Shown here piece by piece: positions 11,584 to 23,894 of a DNA stretch of 64,000 bases (within the stretch, counting starts at the first letter, position 1; the number at the start of each line of letters is the position of its first letter). This stretch comes from Sambucus nigra. Lineage: Eukaryota > Streptophyta > Magnoliopsida > Dipsacales > Adoxaceae. Both the position numbers and the translations under genes were made by a program. Under the pieces are notes generated by a model. The model worked only from the letters and a program-made list of their open reading frames with translations. It did not search any database and was not told where the DNA came from. Where the stretch lies: positions 206,143,660 to 206,207,659 of the forward strand of contig OX422213.1 in the NCBI GenBank assembly GCA_949130495.1, given 5' to 3'.

Positions 11584-13221
11584 CAACATACAAGTTAATA
11601 CTACCATTACTACTAACTATAACTCCTAAAGAAAGAAAGAAAGAAAAGAAAAGAAAGAAAACAAATAAGATAAAATAAAAGAACCTCCAATAATATCCTT
11701 GGGATGATGTAACCGAAATAATACCTTATGTGCGATACATCAACCCCCATCAGTCTAGTACACCATTATCATCTAAGATGTACTTTATAAAAGTCCATAT
11801 CCTTTCATCTATAGGATATATATATAAATATATATATATAGGTATTTATTTCTAACCGTATATATATATATATCATCATCATCAATCCAATAGCCAAGTG
11901 TACATACTACATATGATGTACAAGGCCATGCACATAATATACCCGGCTATATATATCGCCGATAAACTGCATCAATGCTATCATCTTCCCAGTGCCCGGC
12001 TCACGTAGCAATACTGGGGCCACCATGGTGGGACTAAACGACACCCATCTCGTGGTAAACTCACGCACACGATGTTCCGGGAAGCGGTCATAGCTCCAAA
12101 CCGGCAATGAGACGAAACATACCCACCACGTCTCATCCCAAAATAAATATATATATATCATATAGTAACACACGGGACGACTATGACCTGGGGAATATCC
12201 ACACCCTGCTTTTCTAGCCAGGATGCTCACCCTCTACGCGCGCAACTTCCCAATGATAGCATGAGCGGGGTATGCTTAACCAAATAAGTATATATCATGT
12301 ACATGCATAATATATATAATCCATATGATCCAATCATATGATCAAATAATAAACCATCATATACGGTTTAAATATCCATACCATGTATGTCTACAACATA
12401 AAAATATCCATATATTTATATACATACAGACATATATATATACATCAACACCTATTCGTATATCCTTTATCTATATATATATAAACTAATTCTCGTTCAT
12501 ATGTATAAGATATATATATATATATACCCGGCTATAAGTATACATAATCCTCAATATACAAGCCGTCAACACCATTCCTTTAATTTACCTCGATACGTGA
12601 ATATAATCCCATACTTGAAACATATTCGATCATTTTCCTATGATGAATAGTCTCCCAAAACCATATGTATATATCTATACCTATATATATATATATATAT
12701 ATTCAACATTAGGGCTATCAACCAAGAGTTTGTGTAGGAATCTTTCACTACACATATCATCTATATCTCCGAGTACATTAAAGAATCTAGTAATCATTTT
12801 GACTATCGGTATACATATAACTAATAGTCTATCAGCCTCAAGCTCATTCTTTCAATCATCACATAATCTCGTTTCCCTCGATTTCGATTATGGTTCGGTC
12901 ACTTTTGTGAATACCCTAATCTAAGATCTCTCTAAGAGTTCTTAGCCTCACATAACATCTACACTTACTTTTAATCTCCAATTAGGATTCCCAATCCCAA
13001 AGGTTTTCCCCCAAAATCTCTATACATAACTCCAAATACATACATGGATACATTTCTCCCAAATGACCCTAAAGAGTCCCCAAAACTCTAATGTGTGAGA
13101 AACTCCTTATGTGTCTCCAAAAACATATCTCTTACATCATAAGAGAAGTCCCCAAATCAATAAACCCAACCAAAAAGGGTTTGAATACACCATGGAGAAA
13201 AATCTCAAAATGCCCTGTTTC

Positions 13222-13384
13222 CGAATCGATTCGGCCTCCAAGGCGAATCGATTCGGGTCCAAAGACCTGGGCTTCTGCAATAGGCCGAATCGATTCAGCT
13301 TGGGGTCCGAATCGATTCGGTCAATGCAGACCTGCTAGTTTTACCAAATCGAATCGATTCGCTTGAGGGGGCGAATCGATTCGG
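13222..13384. repeat. Cluster of six CGAATCGATTCG palindromes in LTR
   Basis: The perfect 12-bp palindrome CGAATCGATTCG, or a one-base variant, occurs at 13222, 13244, 13286, 13308, 13350 and 13372, with irregular spacing of 20-44 bp. Starts fall in pairs 22 bp apart (13222/13244, 13286/13308, 13350/13372), and the pairs repeat every 64 bp, so the array looks like three diverged 64-bp units. Related copies occur in the Tekay-type LTR at 22797-22853. Confidence 0.85.
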
Positions 13385-14127
13385 ACCTGCAATTTTTGAA
13401 GGTTTCATCTGTTTCTTCAAAACCTACGAATTCTAAACCCTAAATTTCTCATTCCAACCCCCAAACCTTCATCAAATCATGATTTTAAACCCATTAACCA
13501 ACCCAAAGTTGATCCCAATCATTTCTATGTCATTAAATCCATATTTAATCATTGATTTCAAGATTAAACCTAAAATCTAGGTTTTGACATTAATACCCAA
13601 AAACCATTTCTTTACCCCACAATTTATGAAATGAAATACACAAATAGCTATTTAGCAAGATTAAACACTTGCCTCAGATTTGTAGAGGTTGGATCATCCT
13701 CGATGTTGCGGTTGGACCGGAAATCCCAAGCTTTTCTTCCTCTCTCTCTTCTTTTCCTTCTTCTTCCTTTCTTCCTTTTTCTTTCTCTCTTTCTCTATTT
13801 GAGAAGGCTTCATCCGTAAGCCTTAAATCCTTTAAAACAACAAATCCAGTTTTAAATGTTAATACACACTTTAAATGACTCGTTGACTCCAATTCAAGTC
13901 AAAACAACTTAAAAACATTCCGGAGCCGAAATAAGACCCAATGACAGTCATTTTGACTATCTCGACCCTTCCGGGATCAATGGTACCCTCAAAAATATCA
14001 TCCGGAATACTTTAAAACATCCTCTATTTTTGGACTTAAATTCCCAAATTTTAAAATTCTCCAATTTAATTAAATTTAATTTTCCCAAAATTAAATTTCT
14101 CAGTCTCCAAAGTCGTGGGGTGTTACA

Positions 14128-14995
14128 TCATGGTCATGCCCTCTTTTATAAAATCGAAGCCCTCGATGTTAACTTTAATGATCTCCTAGATTTACTTGAT
14201 GAGTTCAAAGATTAAAAGGAGGCACCTAAAGAAGAGGATGAATGTTTGTTCACATTTTACCATCTCAGTGGACAATTCGGAAAAAAATATCACATTTATG
14301 AAGAATCCAATATCAATCTATTAAAAAATATTAAAATCTTAAAAAAGACTTAGATTCTAGAAAACTAGGCATTCCTATAGGAGAGACAATTTTTATTAAA
14401 CCTTTGCCATCAAATGAGACAACACCTCTTAAAAGTTCTCCCAAAATTTCTCAAAATAAAGGGAAAAATATTGTCAATTATTTGAAGGGGAAGAATATTG
14501 TTCCTCCTAATTATGCTAAGAAAGATCACATATTAAATTATAAGAGACCTAAGGACTTTGGTTGTTCTTATCGCCATAAAAAAGGTCACCTCAAAGATTT
14601 TTGTTACAAATTGATTAATGTTAAACATTTTAAAAAGGTCGTTACTAAGCACAAAACCTAAAATTCTAGACTTAAAACTTTTAAATGTGATCATTGCCAC
14701 AATTTTGGTCAATTGGGGGGATTTATTTTTTCACTCAAACCAAACCTACCTTTGTATAATGGTAATAATGGTTAGATTTTTGTGAGAAACAACAAAACTC
14801 AAAAGTTTTTTTATTCTAAGAAACTTGCACCTAACCCCGTTGAAAGAAAAATGTTGGCTAAGAAGAATCAAAGTGTTTTTGATAAAAAGGACTACAGGAA
14901 GAGAGGCAGAGTGAATACAAATGTGCCAAATGTTCTATGTTTACCCAAAGCTCCTCAGGTTAATCATGTATGGGTTAGGAAAGGCATTTAGAAAA
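14128..14995 (+). pseudogene. Copia gag remnant, part 2 (zinc knuckles)
   Basis: Continuing the gag cut at 10207, the plus strand reads HGHALFYKIEALDVNFNDLL (about 14130-14190). Near 14560-14610 is FGCSYRHKKGHLKDFCYKL, a zinc knuckle with the second Cys changed to Arg. At about 14689 is CDHCHNFGQLGG, a second degenerate knuckle. At 14966-14988 is HVWVRKG, like the segment just before the protease in copia polyproteins. Stops separate the pieces. No protease follows; the element is lost after about 15000. Confidence 0.6.
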
Positions 14996-15840
14996 GCATC
15001 AAAATTAAGAATAAGAAGATTAGGAAATTGATCCCCTCTACCTCAAAACATTATAGTTGTTTTATTTTAGTCACAACCTTTGTTATCATTTCATTTTATA
15101 TATGTTAGTAAGCTATGTGCTCTTGATTCATATATGATTTTGTATATCTATTTCATCATTTTGATAATTCATATGTTAATTGTTTATCTTATTTATTTGT
15201 TCTTTCTTCACATCTTGAATAATTTAAAAAGATTTTATTTTTTTATAAGTAGCAAATGTAGTAAATGGTGGCAAATAAAGAGATTTATTTTTTAGAATAC
15301 TTTGTTTTTATTTCCAAAAAGTATGTTTTTAGGATTGTCACATCTATTTGATATTTTATTGATCCATGTATGTCTTATTCTTGTGCATATTAAAAGTGTT
15401 TTCATATATGCCTGGGTTTAATAGTCGTTGTATTTGATTGTTATCCATGGTTTACCTATTTTATATTTAGGTTTTGCGTACTCTTTTAGTCTTTAACTTT
15501 GTGATATATCTAGATTGATTATCTTAGGACTTCATTGGGTATTGTCACGATTGATTTAGTTTGTAGGAACATTCTTATGATTATTGGCTATTATGTATAT
15601 CTTTTAATCCTATATCATGCTCTTTTGCGGTTGTACATTTATTTCATCAAAAAATATTTAGTGAAATCATGTTTATGGCTTTTAGTTAGTATATACCTTG
15701 ACATATTTTAGTATATTAAAATAGATCATTTGATCATTTTTTCATTTATGTGAGAATATGACATGTTCTCAATGATATGAATTTGATATTCTTTTAAGTC
15801 TTTTATACTTTGAGAAATGTTATGCTTTAGAATACATTAT
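14996..15840. other. Anonymous AT-rich DNA between copia remnants
   Basis: No domain or clear LTR boundary is visible. A TGTTAGTAAGC at about 15097 could be the start of the next LTR, which would make that LTR about 1.9 kb, but I have no second copy to test this. Confidence 0.5.
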
Positions 15841-17030
15841 CATATCTTGTTGCATTTTAAACCACACTACACATTGAGTTGATGCCGCTTTATAAGGAAT
15901 GCCAAATATTTACGGCCTTCTACAAATTGTTTGTAAGAGCAATATTTATAATTTCCCATAATCTATTTTGGTTTGTCTTATACCGTTACACCCCACATCA
16001 CAATCATGTGAACTCTCAAGACTATAAGTGAAGATAAGTTAGTGAACAAATTCAACAATCAAAGATCGATTGTCACTACCTTTATTAGATATGGTATATG
16101 AAGTTGTTTTTGTGTAATTTTTTCTGTTCACGGGTATTTTTAAAAGGGTTTGAAAACTAAATATTTTCCAAAATATTTTTTGAAATGTTTTTTAGAAATT
16201 TTTCTAGATCGTTAGAACGACATTGGATGTCGTTCGAACGAGTTCCTATACCTCATTAGAAGATCTTCAATTTCATACGAATGAGATTGATTATCGAGTC
16301 TTTTGGCAGGCTCTGGAATCTCATTGGAATAGCCGTTTGATATATGTTCAAACGAGAAAGGGTACTTTATTCGAATGAGATGTACCTTCGTTTGAACAAG
16401 TATGTGAAAATTTATTTTTGATCTAATTTCAAATGCAATCTGTCATGTCTATTTCTTGGAGATTTTTTTCCTCATATATAGAGATGCGGACCTGTATTTT
16501 AAATCGAAACTTTTAAACATATTTTAATGATCAAATTTTTTTAATCCAAACCCTTGGATAATTTTACATCACTTTATCAAACCATGAAGAACACAATCCT
16601 TGTTCATAACCTTGTGGAGTTAATTCTCCACTGCTAAAGATAGGAAAATAGTTTTCTAAGGCTGATCAGTGGACACCAAGGATAGTGCAACTTGTTGTGT
16701 GATATTGTTGGATTTACATCGCTTGCTGTTGACAACTCTGGCGAAGAAATTACTGCGTCGCTTAGTGGACCTCTATGTTTTGTAAGTCTGTATGTCTATT
16801 TGCAATACCTAGTTGTGAGCAGTGTTGTAATATTGATTTTTACTGAAAGGTATTTTTCCTCATCTCATATCTTATGTTTGTGGGTTTTTATTTGTTTTAA
16901 TTCAATTTAGTTTCAATATCTTGCATGATTAGGTTTACCTAATTTAATCAAGATAAAATTTGGACTAAATAAATTTTGGTGTGTCTGTGACCTACTTTAC
17001 GATTTATTCATATAACTGGACCACTCAACA
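15841..17030 (+). repeat. 5' LTR of Sirevirus-type copia element
   Basis: It ends CTCAACA at 17030, followed by a PBS. It contains a cluster of TCGTTCGAACGAG-type motifs (16205-16405: GTCGTTCGAACGAG, GTTCAAACGAG, TTCGTTTGAAC and variants), a TATA-like CATATATAGAG (about 16473) about 70-80 bp after the cluster, and the GGTATTTTTCCTCATC motif (16848) seen in related LTRs. The 5' boundary is uncertain. A copy of the same kind is at 61430-62480. Palindromic clusters upstream of the TATA box are a known Sirevirus LTR feature. Confidence 0.6.
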
Positions 17031-17040
17031 TTTTTTAAAT

Positions 17041-17052
17041 TAGTATCAGAGC
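17041..17052 (+). promoter_or_regulatory. Primer binding site, initiator tRNA-Met type
   Basis: TAGTATCAGAGC differs by one base from the initiator-Met PBS TGGTATCAGAGC and lies 10 bp after the CA end of the LTR. This fixes the LTR end and the plus orientation of the element. Confidence 0.8.
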
Positions 17053-17089
17053 TTGTTTCTATAAGTTACATAGATATATCCTGGTGGTT

Positions 17090-19090
17090 ATAGGATAGCT
17101 CATACAATAGGCCACTTATATTTGATGGGTTTAATTATGCCTATTGGAAAGCTCATATGAGACTGGCTTTGTAATCGATCGACGAGTGCGTCTGACCTGT
17201 TGAAATAGGGTGGTCTCCTCCCACCGTGACTAATGAAAATGTCATTATTCTTAAGACATTCTCAATTTGAATTGAGGAAGATTTTAGATGGAATAACTTC
17301 AACTCTCGGTGCTTAAATACAGTTTTTGGTGCTGTCACATTTGACAAATTTAGTCATATCATGACGTATACCACGTCTAAGGAAGCATGGAGTATCCTCT
17401 AACTCATTCAAGAGGGTACCAACATTATGAAAGATTTTAATCTACAAAATCTCACCACAAAATTTAAAACCATTGACGTGCTTGAATCAGAAATATTTGA
17501 TGAATTATATGCATGTTTGTCTGATATTATGAACTCTAGATTTAATTTGGTTGAGAAAATTCCTGAAATGAGGGTAGGTAAGAAAATTCTAAGATATCTC
17601 CCATCCCTTTTTAGTGCGAAGGTCCTTAACTCTTTGGGAATTTTAGATACCCTTGGATTAAAAGAGCTCCTAGGTAATATTCAAACTTATGAAGTAGATA
17701 TGTTCTCCAAAACCCAAAAGAAAAAAAGATAAAGGGATTGATTTAAAAGCTCAATTAAAGAAAAAATAGGAGGTTTTTAACTTATATTTTGAATTCAACC
17801 TAGATGATCTTGCCTTGTTTGCTTGAAAAATAAAAAAAAATCTCAAATTAAAATATCAAAATTTTTCCAAAGAGGAAAATAAAAGTTTTGAGACAGATAA
17901 AATTTTTAAAGCAGGCAAGAATTTTTTTAAGAATGATAAAAAAAGAGATAAAGGAGATTACCCTAAGAAAAAAGATCTAGAGAGATGCTATGAATGTGAA
18001 GGGAAGTATCACAAAGCCCACGAATGTGGTATTAGGCTTAAGAGACATGAAAAAGGCAAAGCCGCCTACAATGCCACTTTAAGTGATAACGATGTTGAGT
18101 CGGTGTATTCCTAGGATGAATCACCGTATGGGCAGAACTTCACCGCATTAATGGCTAGTTATATTAGCACTTCCCATACGTCTCACGCTGATGAGGATGT
18201 TTCTAAACATTATAGCCTCGATAATGTGTCAAACCATTATAGAGAGAGTGGGGGCGATGATTTGAGTGAGGGAAAACGTGGCCTCTAACAGGCCTATATT
18301 GAGATTTAGACCGAGTCTTTAAAAATAAAAAATAAAAATAAAATTTGACTTTTAGGGTGTAATCTTTAGAAAACAAGTTGAAGGTTTCAAGAGAGAGTGA
18401 GATCTCAGTTAAGATTTCTTTTAGTGAGTAGTTAGTTTTAGTGGGGAGAGAAAATAGTGACTTGACCAACAAAGTGGATAGTCTTACGAGAGATCTTCAA
18501 GCATTATTAGAGACTCGTGAGAAACTTAAATCCTATGTTTCACAACTCAAGAAAGATCTCAAATGTTCCCGGGAGGTCAAAGTTACTTTAGAGACATGTC
18601 TAATAAGTTAAAAAGATGTTCCTAGGTCCCGCGTTAGGTTTTAAAGAGAGCTAAGGAATAGGTTATGACGGTGCATGCACTTCCCATGATGCACCTGAAC
18701 CAATTCCCAAGTTTATTATGGATCTGTATGGGCCTCGACCTAACCCACCAAGGAGAACTCGTCCTGAAAAAGTTTATATTTATACCGATTAAAAACGAAG
18801 AGGTCACCTTAGGTAATTTTACTATAAGCTATGAAGAGTTACTCACACACATGCTCCACACACCACTATAGTGACATTATTAGTCTTAGAGAGCAAGTTG
18901 AGTTTCTAGTCACGAATTCTAAAAGCTTAATGGAAGAATATAAAAGGAAATATATATGACTTTTGAGAACATTTCTAATGCTATGACTAGAGCCAAAAAT
19001 AATAAGGGCAAGCAAAAGGTTAACTCATCTTGGGTACCTAAGAATGATGAAAAATCCCTTATTATTCATGTTCCTCTTTAGGTTCATGAT
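17090..19090 (+). pseudogene. Sirevirus-type copia gag, broken
   Basis: From 17109 the plus strand reads RPLIFDGFNYAYWKAHM, the PPLFDGxNYxYWKxRM start of copia gag. The UBN2-type domain continues: TTSKEAWSIL, EGTNIMKDFNLQNLTTKF, then GKKILRYLPSLFSAKV (17577-17625), and TYEVDM. At 17986-18030 is CYECEGKYHKAHECG, a zinc knuckle, followed by LKRHEKGKAAYNATLSDND, as in Sirevirus gag. From 18100 to 19080 is a long broken linker with a coiled-coil part and NNKGKQKVNSSWVPKN before the protease. Several in-frame stops and at least one frame change make it dead. Confidence 0.8.
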
Positions 19091-19399
19091 ACTTCTTAAT
19101 GGTATTTCGATAGTGGGCGCTCTAGAAACATGAACAGTGAAAAGTTATATTTTACCAACCATGTGAATCACAAGGAAGGAAAGGTCACCTTTGGAGATGG
19201 GAGTAGGTCTAGCATATTAGGACATGGTTGCATGGAGATAATCGATTTCCCTAAGCTAGATAATGTGTTGTATGTTGAAGGGTTGAAAGAAAACTTGATA
19301 AGCTTAAACCTACTTTATGATGTTAATTTTACGATAAAGTTGAGCGGTCAGAGTGTAATGTTTATGATCAATCCTGTGAACTTTTTCTATAAGGTGTGA
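19091..19399 (+). pseudogene. Copia aspartic protease, nearly intact piece
   Basis: The segment reads WYFDSGRSRNMNSEKLYF, the Sirevirus WYLDSGCSRHMTG active-site region with Cys and His changed. Then come GKVTFGDGSRSSILGHG and FPKLDNVLYVEGLKENLISL, the flap and C-terminal motifs. The catalytic DSG is intact. The frame is open from about 19100 to the stop at 19399, where copia relatives continue into the integrase region. The protease releases gag, RT and integrase from the polyprotein. Confidence 0.8.
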
Positions 19400-19826
19400 G
19401 GACTACCGACAATTGCTATAGTATCATTCCTAAGCCCTCCTTAGTGTTTAATAATGCTAATGTCTCCTCCATGGACTTTTAGCATCAACGACCATGTAAT
19501 ATCAATTTTAGAGATCTTGAGAGATTAATCAATAAAGACCTAGTTTGTGCCTTACCATCACTTGGAAAACCAACTACCTCAATTTGTGGTCCTTGCCAAC
19601 AAGGAAATCAAATCAAAAGTCCCCATAGGAAGTTGAATATCATTACCACCTACCGTGTTTTAGAATTAATACACATGGATCTTATAGGTCCCATGCGTAC
19701 GGAGAGTATTGGTGATAAGAATTATATCCTTGTGATGGTTGATAACTTTTCAAGATATTCTATCATTGGATTTGTATTCAGTGTACTTAGAAGATTCATT
19801 TAGTCTCGTTCGAGCTAAAGAAATGA
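19400..19826 (+). pseudogene. Copia integrase, N-terminal part, cut at 19826
   Basis: Plus-strand reading gives INFRDLERLINKDLVCALPS, then ICGPCQQGNQIKSPHRKL (zinc finger Cys pair), LELIHMDLIGPMRTESIGDK with the first catalytic Asp, and YILVMVDNFSRYSIIGFV. This is the GAG-pre-integrase and start of the integrase core in the Sirevirus form. The match ends at about 19820 where the Tekay-type LTR begins. The remaining integrase, RT and RNase H of this copia are not found in the window. Confidence 0.8.
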
Positions 19827-20403
19827 TGTGCCACCCCACTTAATTAAATACCGGGTGATCAGGACTTTATCAACTTAAAAATAGAATATTCAGATTGGTT
19901 CATTCTTAGCGTCACTGTCGAGTTTTTTTTAATATATACTAACAACCTAGTATATGAAAAGATGGTGTCAAATATTTTTTTTATTAACATGCAATGATTT
20001 AAAACAATTAAACCATTTAAATAGCACATTCTCCATACTAAATTAATTAACACCACAAATAATGAAATACTAAATCATATAAGATATGACGGGGTAAACA
20101 CCACAGTCTGAAACTCTAATACAATAATCCATATAAAAACTAAATCCACAACTGAATAATAAAGTAAATACAATGTCTCTGGAAACAGCTGCTAATAGAA
20201 GATGGGCGACATGCCCGATTGAGATAAAATAAAGGATGCATCAGATTTGAATGGAATAGAGGCGTCTACCAAACTAGGACCTGCAATCGACCACAATAAC
20301 TACAACAACGACAAATATAAATGAACTCCTACGATGGGTCTCTCGGTGGATGGACACCTAAAATGATTTTTACAAAAAAATAGATTTCGAAAAAATGGGT
20401 CAG

Positions 20404-21137
20404 GGCCAATGATGAGACAAGATGCTGCAGCACTACAAAGAGAATGCGCGAAGTGCTGCTTGTTCTGTCAAGCAGCAGAGTGCAATTTAATTGATCAACC
20501 CCAAGATTGGAGGCACCTGTAGGTGGATCTATTGGTAGATGGAGTGATGCCTACAGAAAAAGAAAACGCTACCAAAGTAAAGAGGTGAGTGCCGAGATAC
20601 TTCGTGCAAGAAGGGAAACTATATCTAAGAGGCTACCAGGATCGACCCCTAAGGTTCATAGGGAGAGAGGAAGATGAAGAAGTTTTTAAGCAAGCTCACG
20701 AGTCGAGACACGTTGGAGGAGACAAGATCTATGACCAACTTATGACCTTGGGGTATTATTGGGCAACGATGGAGAAAGATTGGACGAAGTTTGTTCGAAA
20801 GTGCAAAGCTTGCCAGCTACATGGGAATATGATTCACACTCCTTCGGTGGATTTACATTCCCTCTCTACACCGTTTCCGTTCCGCACTTGGGAATTTGAT
20901 CTGGTAGGGGCCATAAACCCTTTGTCACGAGGGAAGATTTGGATTCTGGTATCCATAGAGTGTTTTTTAAAGTGGGCATAGGCCATATCGCTCAAGAAAG
21001 CCATAGCAGGCGTAGTGGCTTGATTTATGAAAGAGTACATTATCTGTAGATTTGGTATCCCAAAGGTATTTTTATTAGATAATAGCACACCTTTTGTGAA
21101 TAGTGACGTTCGTTTGTATTTTTATCAGATAATAGCA
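20404..21137 (+). pseudogene. Captured fragment of Tat-type integrase inside the LTR
   Basis: This piece is closely similar to 44415-45135 of the Tat element in this window (shared for example RREEDEEV..., QAHESRH, MTLGYYWA, FVRKCKACQLH, RTWEFDLVGAINP). It encodes the second integrase zinc-binding module (H...H...CKACQ) and the first catalytic Asp region. It replaces roughly 460 bp of LTR that is present in the partner LTR (29346-29810). The left join lies at a short GGGCCAA match. At the right, GTATTTTTAT and AGATAATAGCA occur twice, at 21066 and 21116, flanking the join. Confidence 0.8.
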
Positions 21138-21536
21138 TACTCTGCTATCACGTCCTGGTACATCACGTATTGTATAAAGGATAGTTGGTTTTGTATCTCT
21201 CTTGAATCAAAAATACAAATCACATATAATGGAGGCAGACATAGTACCTATCTAAATGGGTCACGCACATACCTACGCTCCTATTCAACCTTTGAAACTA
21301 TCATACTCTTAAATAGAACGTGTCTAAGGTCCTATGTTCTGGGTACAAGTCTAAAATTCCCCCAATGGGCTCATCAGGATAAAACCGTCCACGGTGTGAA
21401 ACCTCCACCCAATAGCAAGCAACGTAGGTATGTCATACATATAAGAATCATACAATAGGTATACACACAACCTATATATGTATATATTTCCTTGGTATAG
21501 GTATACTCCCGACCTATATTATATATCCCATACGCA

Positions 21537-21538
<2 letters not shown>

Positions 21539-21583
<45 letters not shown>
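21539..21583. repeat. (TA)n microsatellite
   Basis: A run of TA repeats in the Tekay-type 3' LTR. The 5' LTR has its own TA run at 29709-29752, but the two lie at different places relative to shared sequence. Confidence 0.85.
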
Positions 21584-21585
<2 letters not shown>

Positions 21586-21639
21586 CCCCGAATATCGTAC
21601 GTATGACTAATCATTAATTATACTCATTGATATGCCCAA

Positions 21640-22540
21640 ATATAGCCTCGGTTTGGTCGGGGTTCTCCTCGGTCGTAGTCGACCATTGTCTAATCAACCA
21701 AGGTAAGGAATTATAGCTCAGCTGTAGGTTCCACTCATGTTGCCTCGACCTCGGCCTATATCACTTGCATGATATCTCGGTCTCATCATCAAAAGAGTGC
21801 TTCACATGGTTCACCATGGATTATCGGGCAACAAGTATGAGCTCAACCTTGTCCCTTCATTAAATGGACGATGGCCGACCTAATACAAAGTAGAAGTTAT
21901 GGTCCCACCATGGGATCAGATTGTCATCTCGGCCTCGGCCTGGCCCACATGGCCGACAGTGACACCCGATATAGTGCGTGATTCAGAGCAAATGTGGAAC
22001 AGTGTGCGTAGGGTAAGCAACCCACGTGAGCAAAATCGTTATAACCATATCTTCCCAGCACATGAAGGAATATTTCATCATCATGATCTAAATATAACAG
22101 GGACAGATGTCTTCACCAGATTTGCTCCCTCATCCTGCACATGCCCATTGCATGATTAGAAGGTACACTACACCCCCAAGGCACTATAAATACATATAAT
22201 CTTCTTTATTGTAAAGGATTACATATCGAAAATCCTTGCAGAACTCTGTAAAACTGATCGTAAGAGAGAGAAAAGCTAGAGTGTTGTATTCACAAGCCAT
22301 TAGTGCCCTCATTATAGGTGTTTTTCCTCTTATCCTCACCTCCTCCTTTGACATATATATCTATCATCTGTCATCTCTCATATCTCCATTGTCGTGCTGT
22401 GATTGAGCTTAAGTTGTTCATACTTTTACAAGTTTATTTGTTGGTCCCATTATTGGTATCATCACTCATCGTCGCATTTTTTCGAGTATTACCCACCATT
22501 CGAAGTGTGCCAATTATTATTTAACATTTTCCAGCTGGTA
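21640..22540 (+). repeat. Probable Tat-type LTR fragment nested in the Tekay LTR
   Basis: Base composition changes here to GC-richer DNA, and GCACTATAAATACA at 22182 is a strong TATA box followed by CTTTATTG and a GTAAGAGAGAGAAAAG leader-like run. This resembles the LTR layout of the Tat elements in this window (compare 30211-30260). I could not define its ends or a target duplication, so both the limits and the insertion model are uncertain. Confidence 0.4.
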
Positions 22541-22796
22541 ACTTACTCATATCCTACTGGTCAAAGTCATTATTCTCCTCAGCCCCTCAAGGTACTACAG
22601 TATTATCTAACCTAAATTATACCTAATTAGTCTTTATCTTTATATCCTCCTCCCATGACTAAACCTCAAGGTCACTCTTGGCCTACTGATATTTTAATTT
22701 AATTCTCCTTGTTCTTAAAATTCATCCCTAAAGTTAATTCGGTCGTTTTCCACGAATTCTAATTAAAAAGGGAAAAAGTTTTCAAAATCTGGGTAG

Positions 22797-22853
22797 CCGA
22801 ATCTATTCGCCTCTGGACCAAATCGATTCGGTTAAGGAGCCAAATCGATTCGC
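22797..22853. repeat. Three CGAATCGATTCG-type motifs in Tekay LTR
   Basis: Variants CGAATCTATTCG, AAATCGATTCGG and AAATCGATTCGC, spaced about 20 bp apart. They correspond to the six-copy cluster in the solo LTR at 13222-13384. Confidence 0.75.
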
Positions 22854-23894
22854 CAGTAGCAGGTCTCGTCTTCTACCTTTGAACAATTACATATTTCACC
22901 AATTTTACACATCCAAACCTCCATCAATCAATCCTAAACTCCCAAATAATCACATTAGACGTTATAACAACATGTTTAATCAATTTCTAACGTAGAAGAG
23001 TCATTAAATCATCAAAGTTACTCCAAGGATCAAACTAATTCAAGATTATCTTTTAAAAACCCTAGTTCATCTTATATAATTAAGAACCTCTACAAACCCA
23101 TATGTCTTCAATCTTCATGTTATATTATCATAATATCATCCAATTTCATCATGTTATATAAAGGATTCAGTCTTAAACTTAATTCAACCCAAATCATGAT
23201 TTAATTCTTCAATGTAATCATCAAAGCTCATGAATTTAATATAAGGAACATCCTATCCTAACATGGATGTTATATCATACATGAATTAAGCAGGATAAAT
23301 ACTTGCCTCGCTATGGAGGTCTAATTCTCTGCAAAAAATTGGTATGGTTGCGATCCTCTCCTTCCGATCTACGCGTGGTGGTGTTGGTGGAACAAGATTA
23401 GTGTTTTATGGCCTTGGGACTCTCTCTCAGGGCTCTCCTTCTTCCTTCCTTGATAACCTCTCCAAGTTTGATTCACGTAACCCTAACTTCTCCCATTCCC
23501 AATTTGATTTACACCTCTTAAATTCGTGGGTATACCTTCCTCAAAAATACAAAATGACTAAAATACCCTCCCGGGGTGTCGGTTTGGCCTAAAATTGCCC
23601 CGAGACCTAAACTAAACCCCCGAGTATACTTTTCTAAATATTTCGACCCTTACGGACACTTTGGCACACTCAAAATGACCATATGGATGACTTGAAAATA
23701 ATTTTTTTATTTCCTCAAATTTAGTCTCGACACGACTGACACGCGCGACCTGACTAAATTGCTATAACTGTCGTATTTTTCACTCATGATAATTATAATC
23801 TTTTCATATCATTATTATTACTCGTCCACTAAGTAATATTCAATATAAATAAATATTAATCCTTATCTCTATAATTAGTATTCATTATCCTGGA

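Larger units (their letters stand above)
10208..14127 (-). mobile_element. 3.9-kb solo LTR, Tekay/Del-like, with TCATG target duplication
   Basis: The left end is TGTAACAACCCGCC (10208) and the right end GGGGTGTTACA (14127), so the element has near-perfect terminal inverted repeats. The 5 bp before (TCATG, 10203-10207) and after (TCATG, 14128-14132) are identical, the signature of integrase insertion. No coding sequence lies inside. The right end matches the start of the minus-strand Tekay-type LTR at 23972-23982 (same GGGGTGTTACA), and both contain CGAATCGATTCG clusters, so orientation is minus and the family is related to that element. A solo LTR arises by recombination between the two LTRs of a full copy. 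It splits a copia gag, which resumes at 14128. Confidence 0.85.

Noticed and set aside
13222..13384. Possible CRISPR-like array
   Set aside because: Spacing alternates 22 and 42 bp, repeats are 12-bp palindromes, and the context is a plant LTR.
23344..23592. Plus-strand open frame with Gly- and Ser-rich start
   Set aside because: Lies inside the Tekay-type LTR in antisense orientation, with no recognisable domain.
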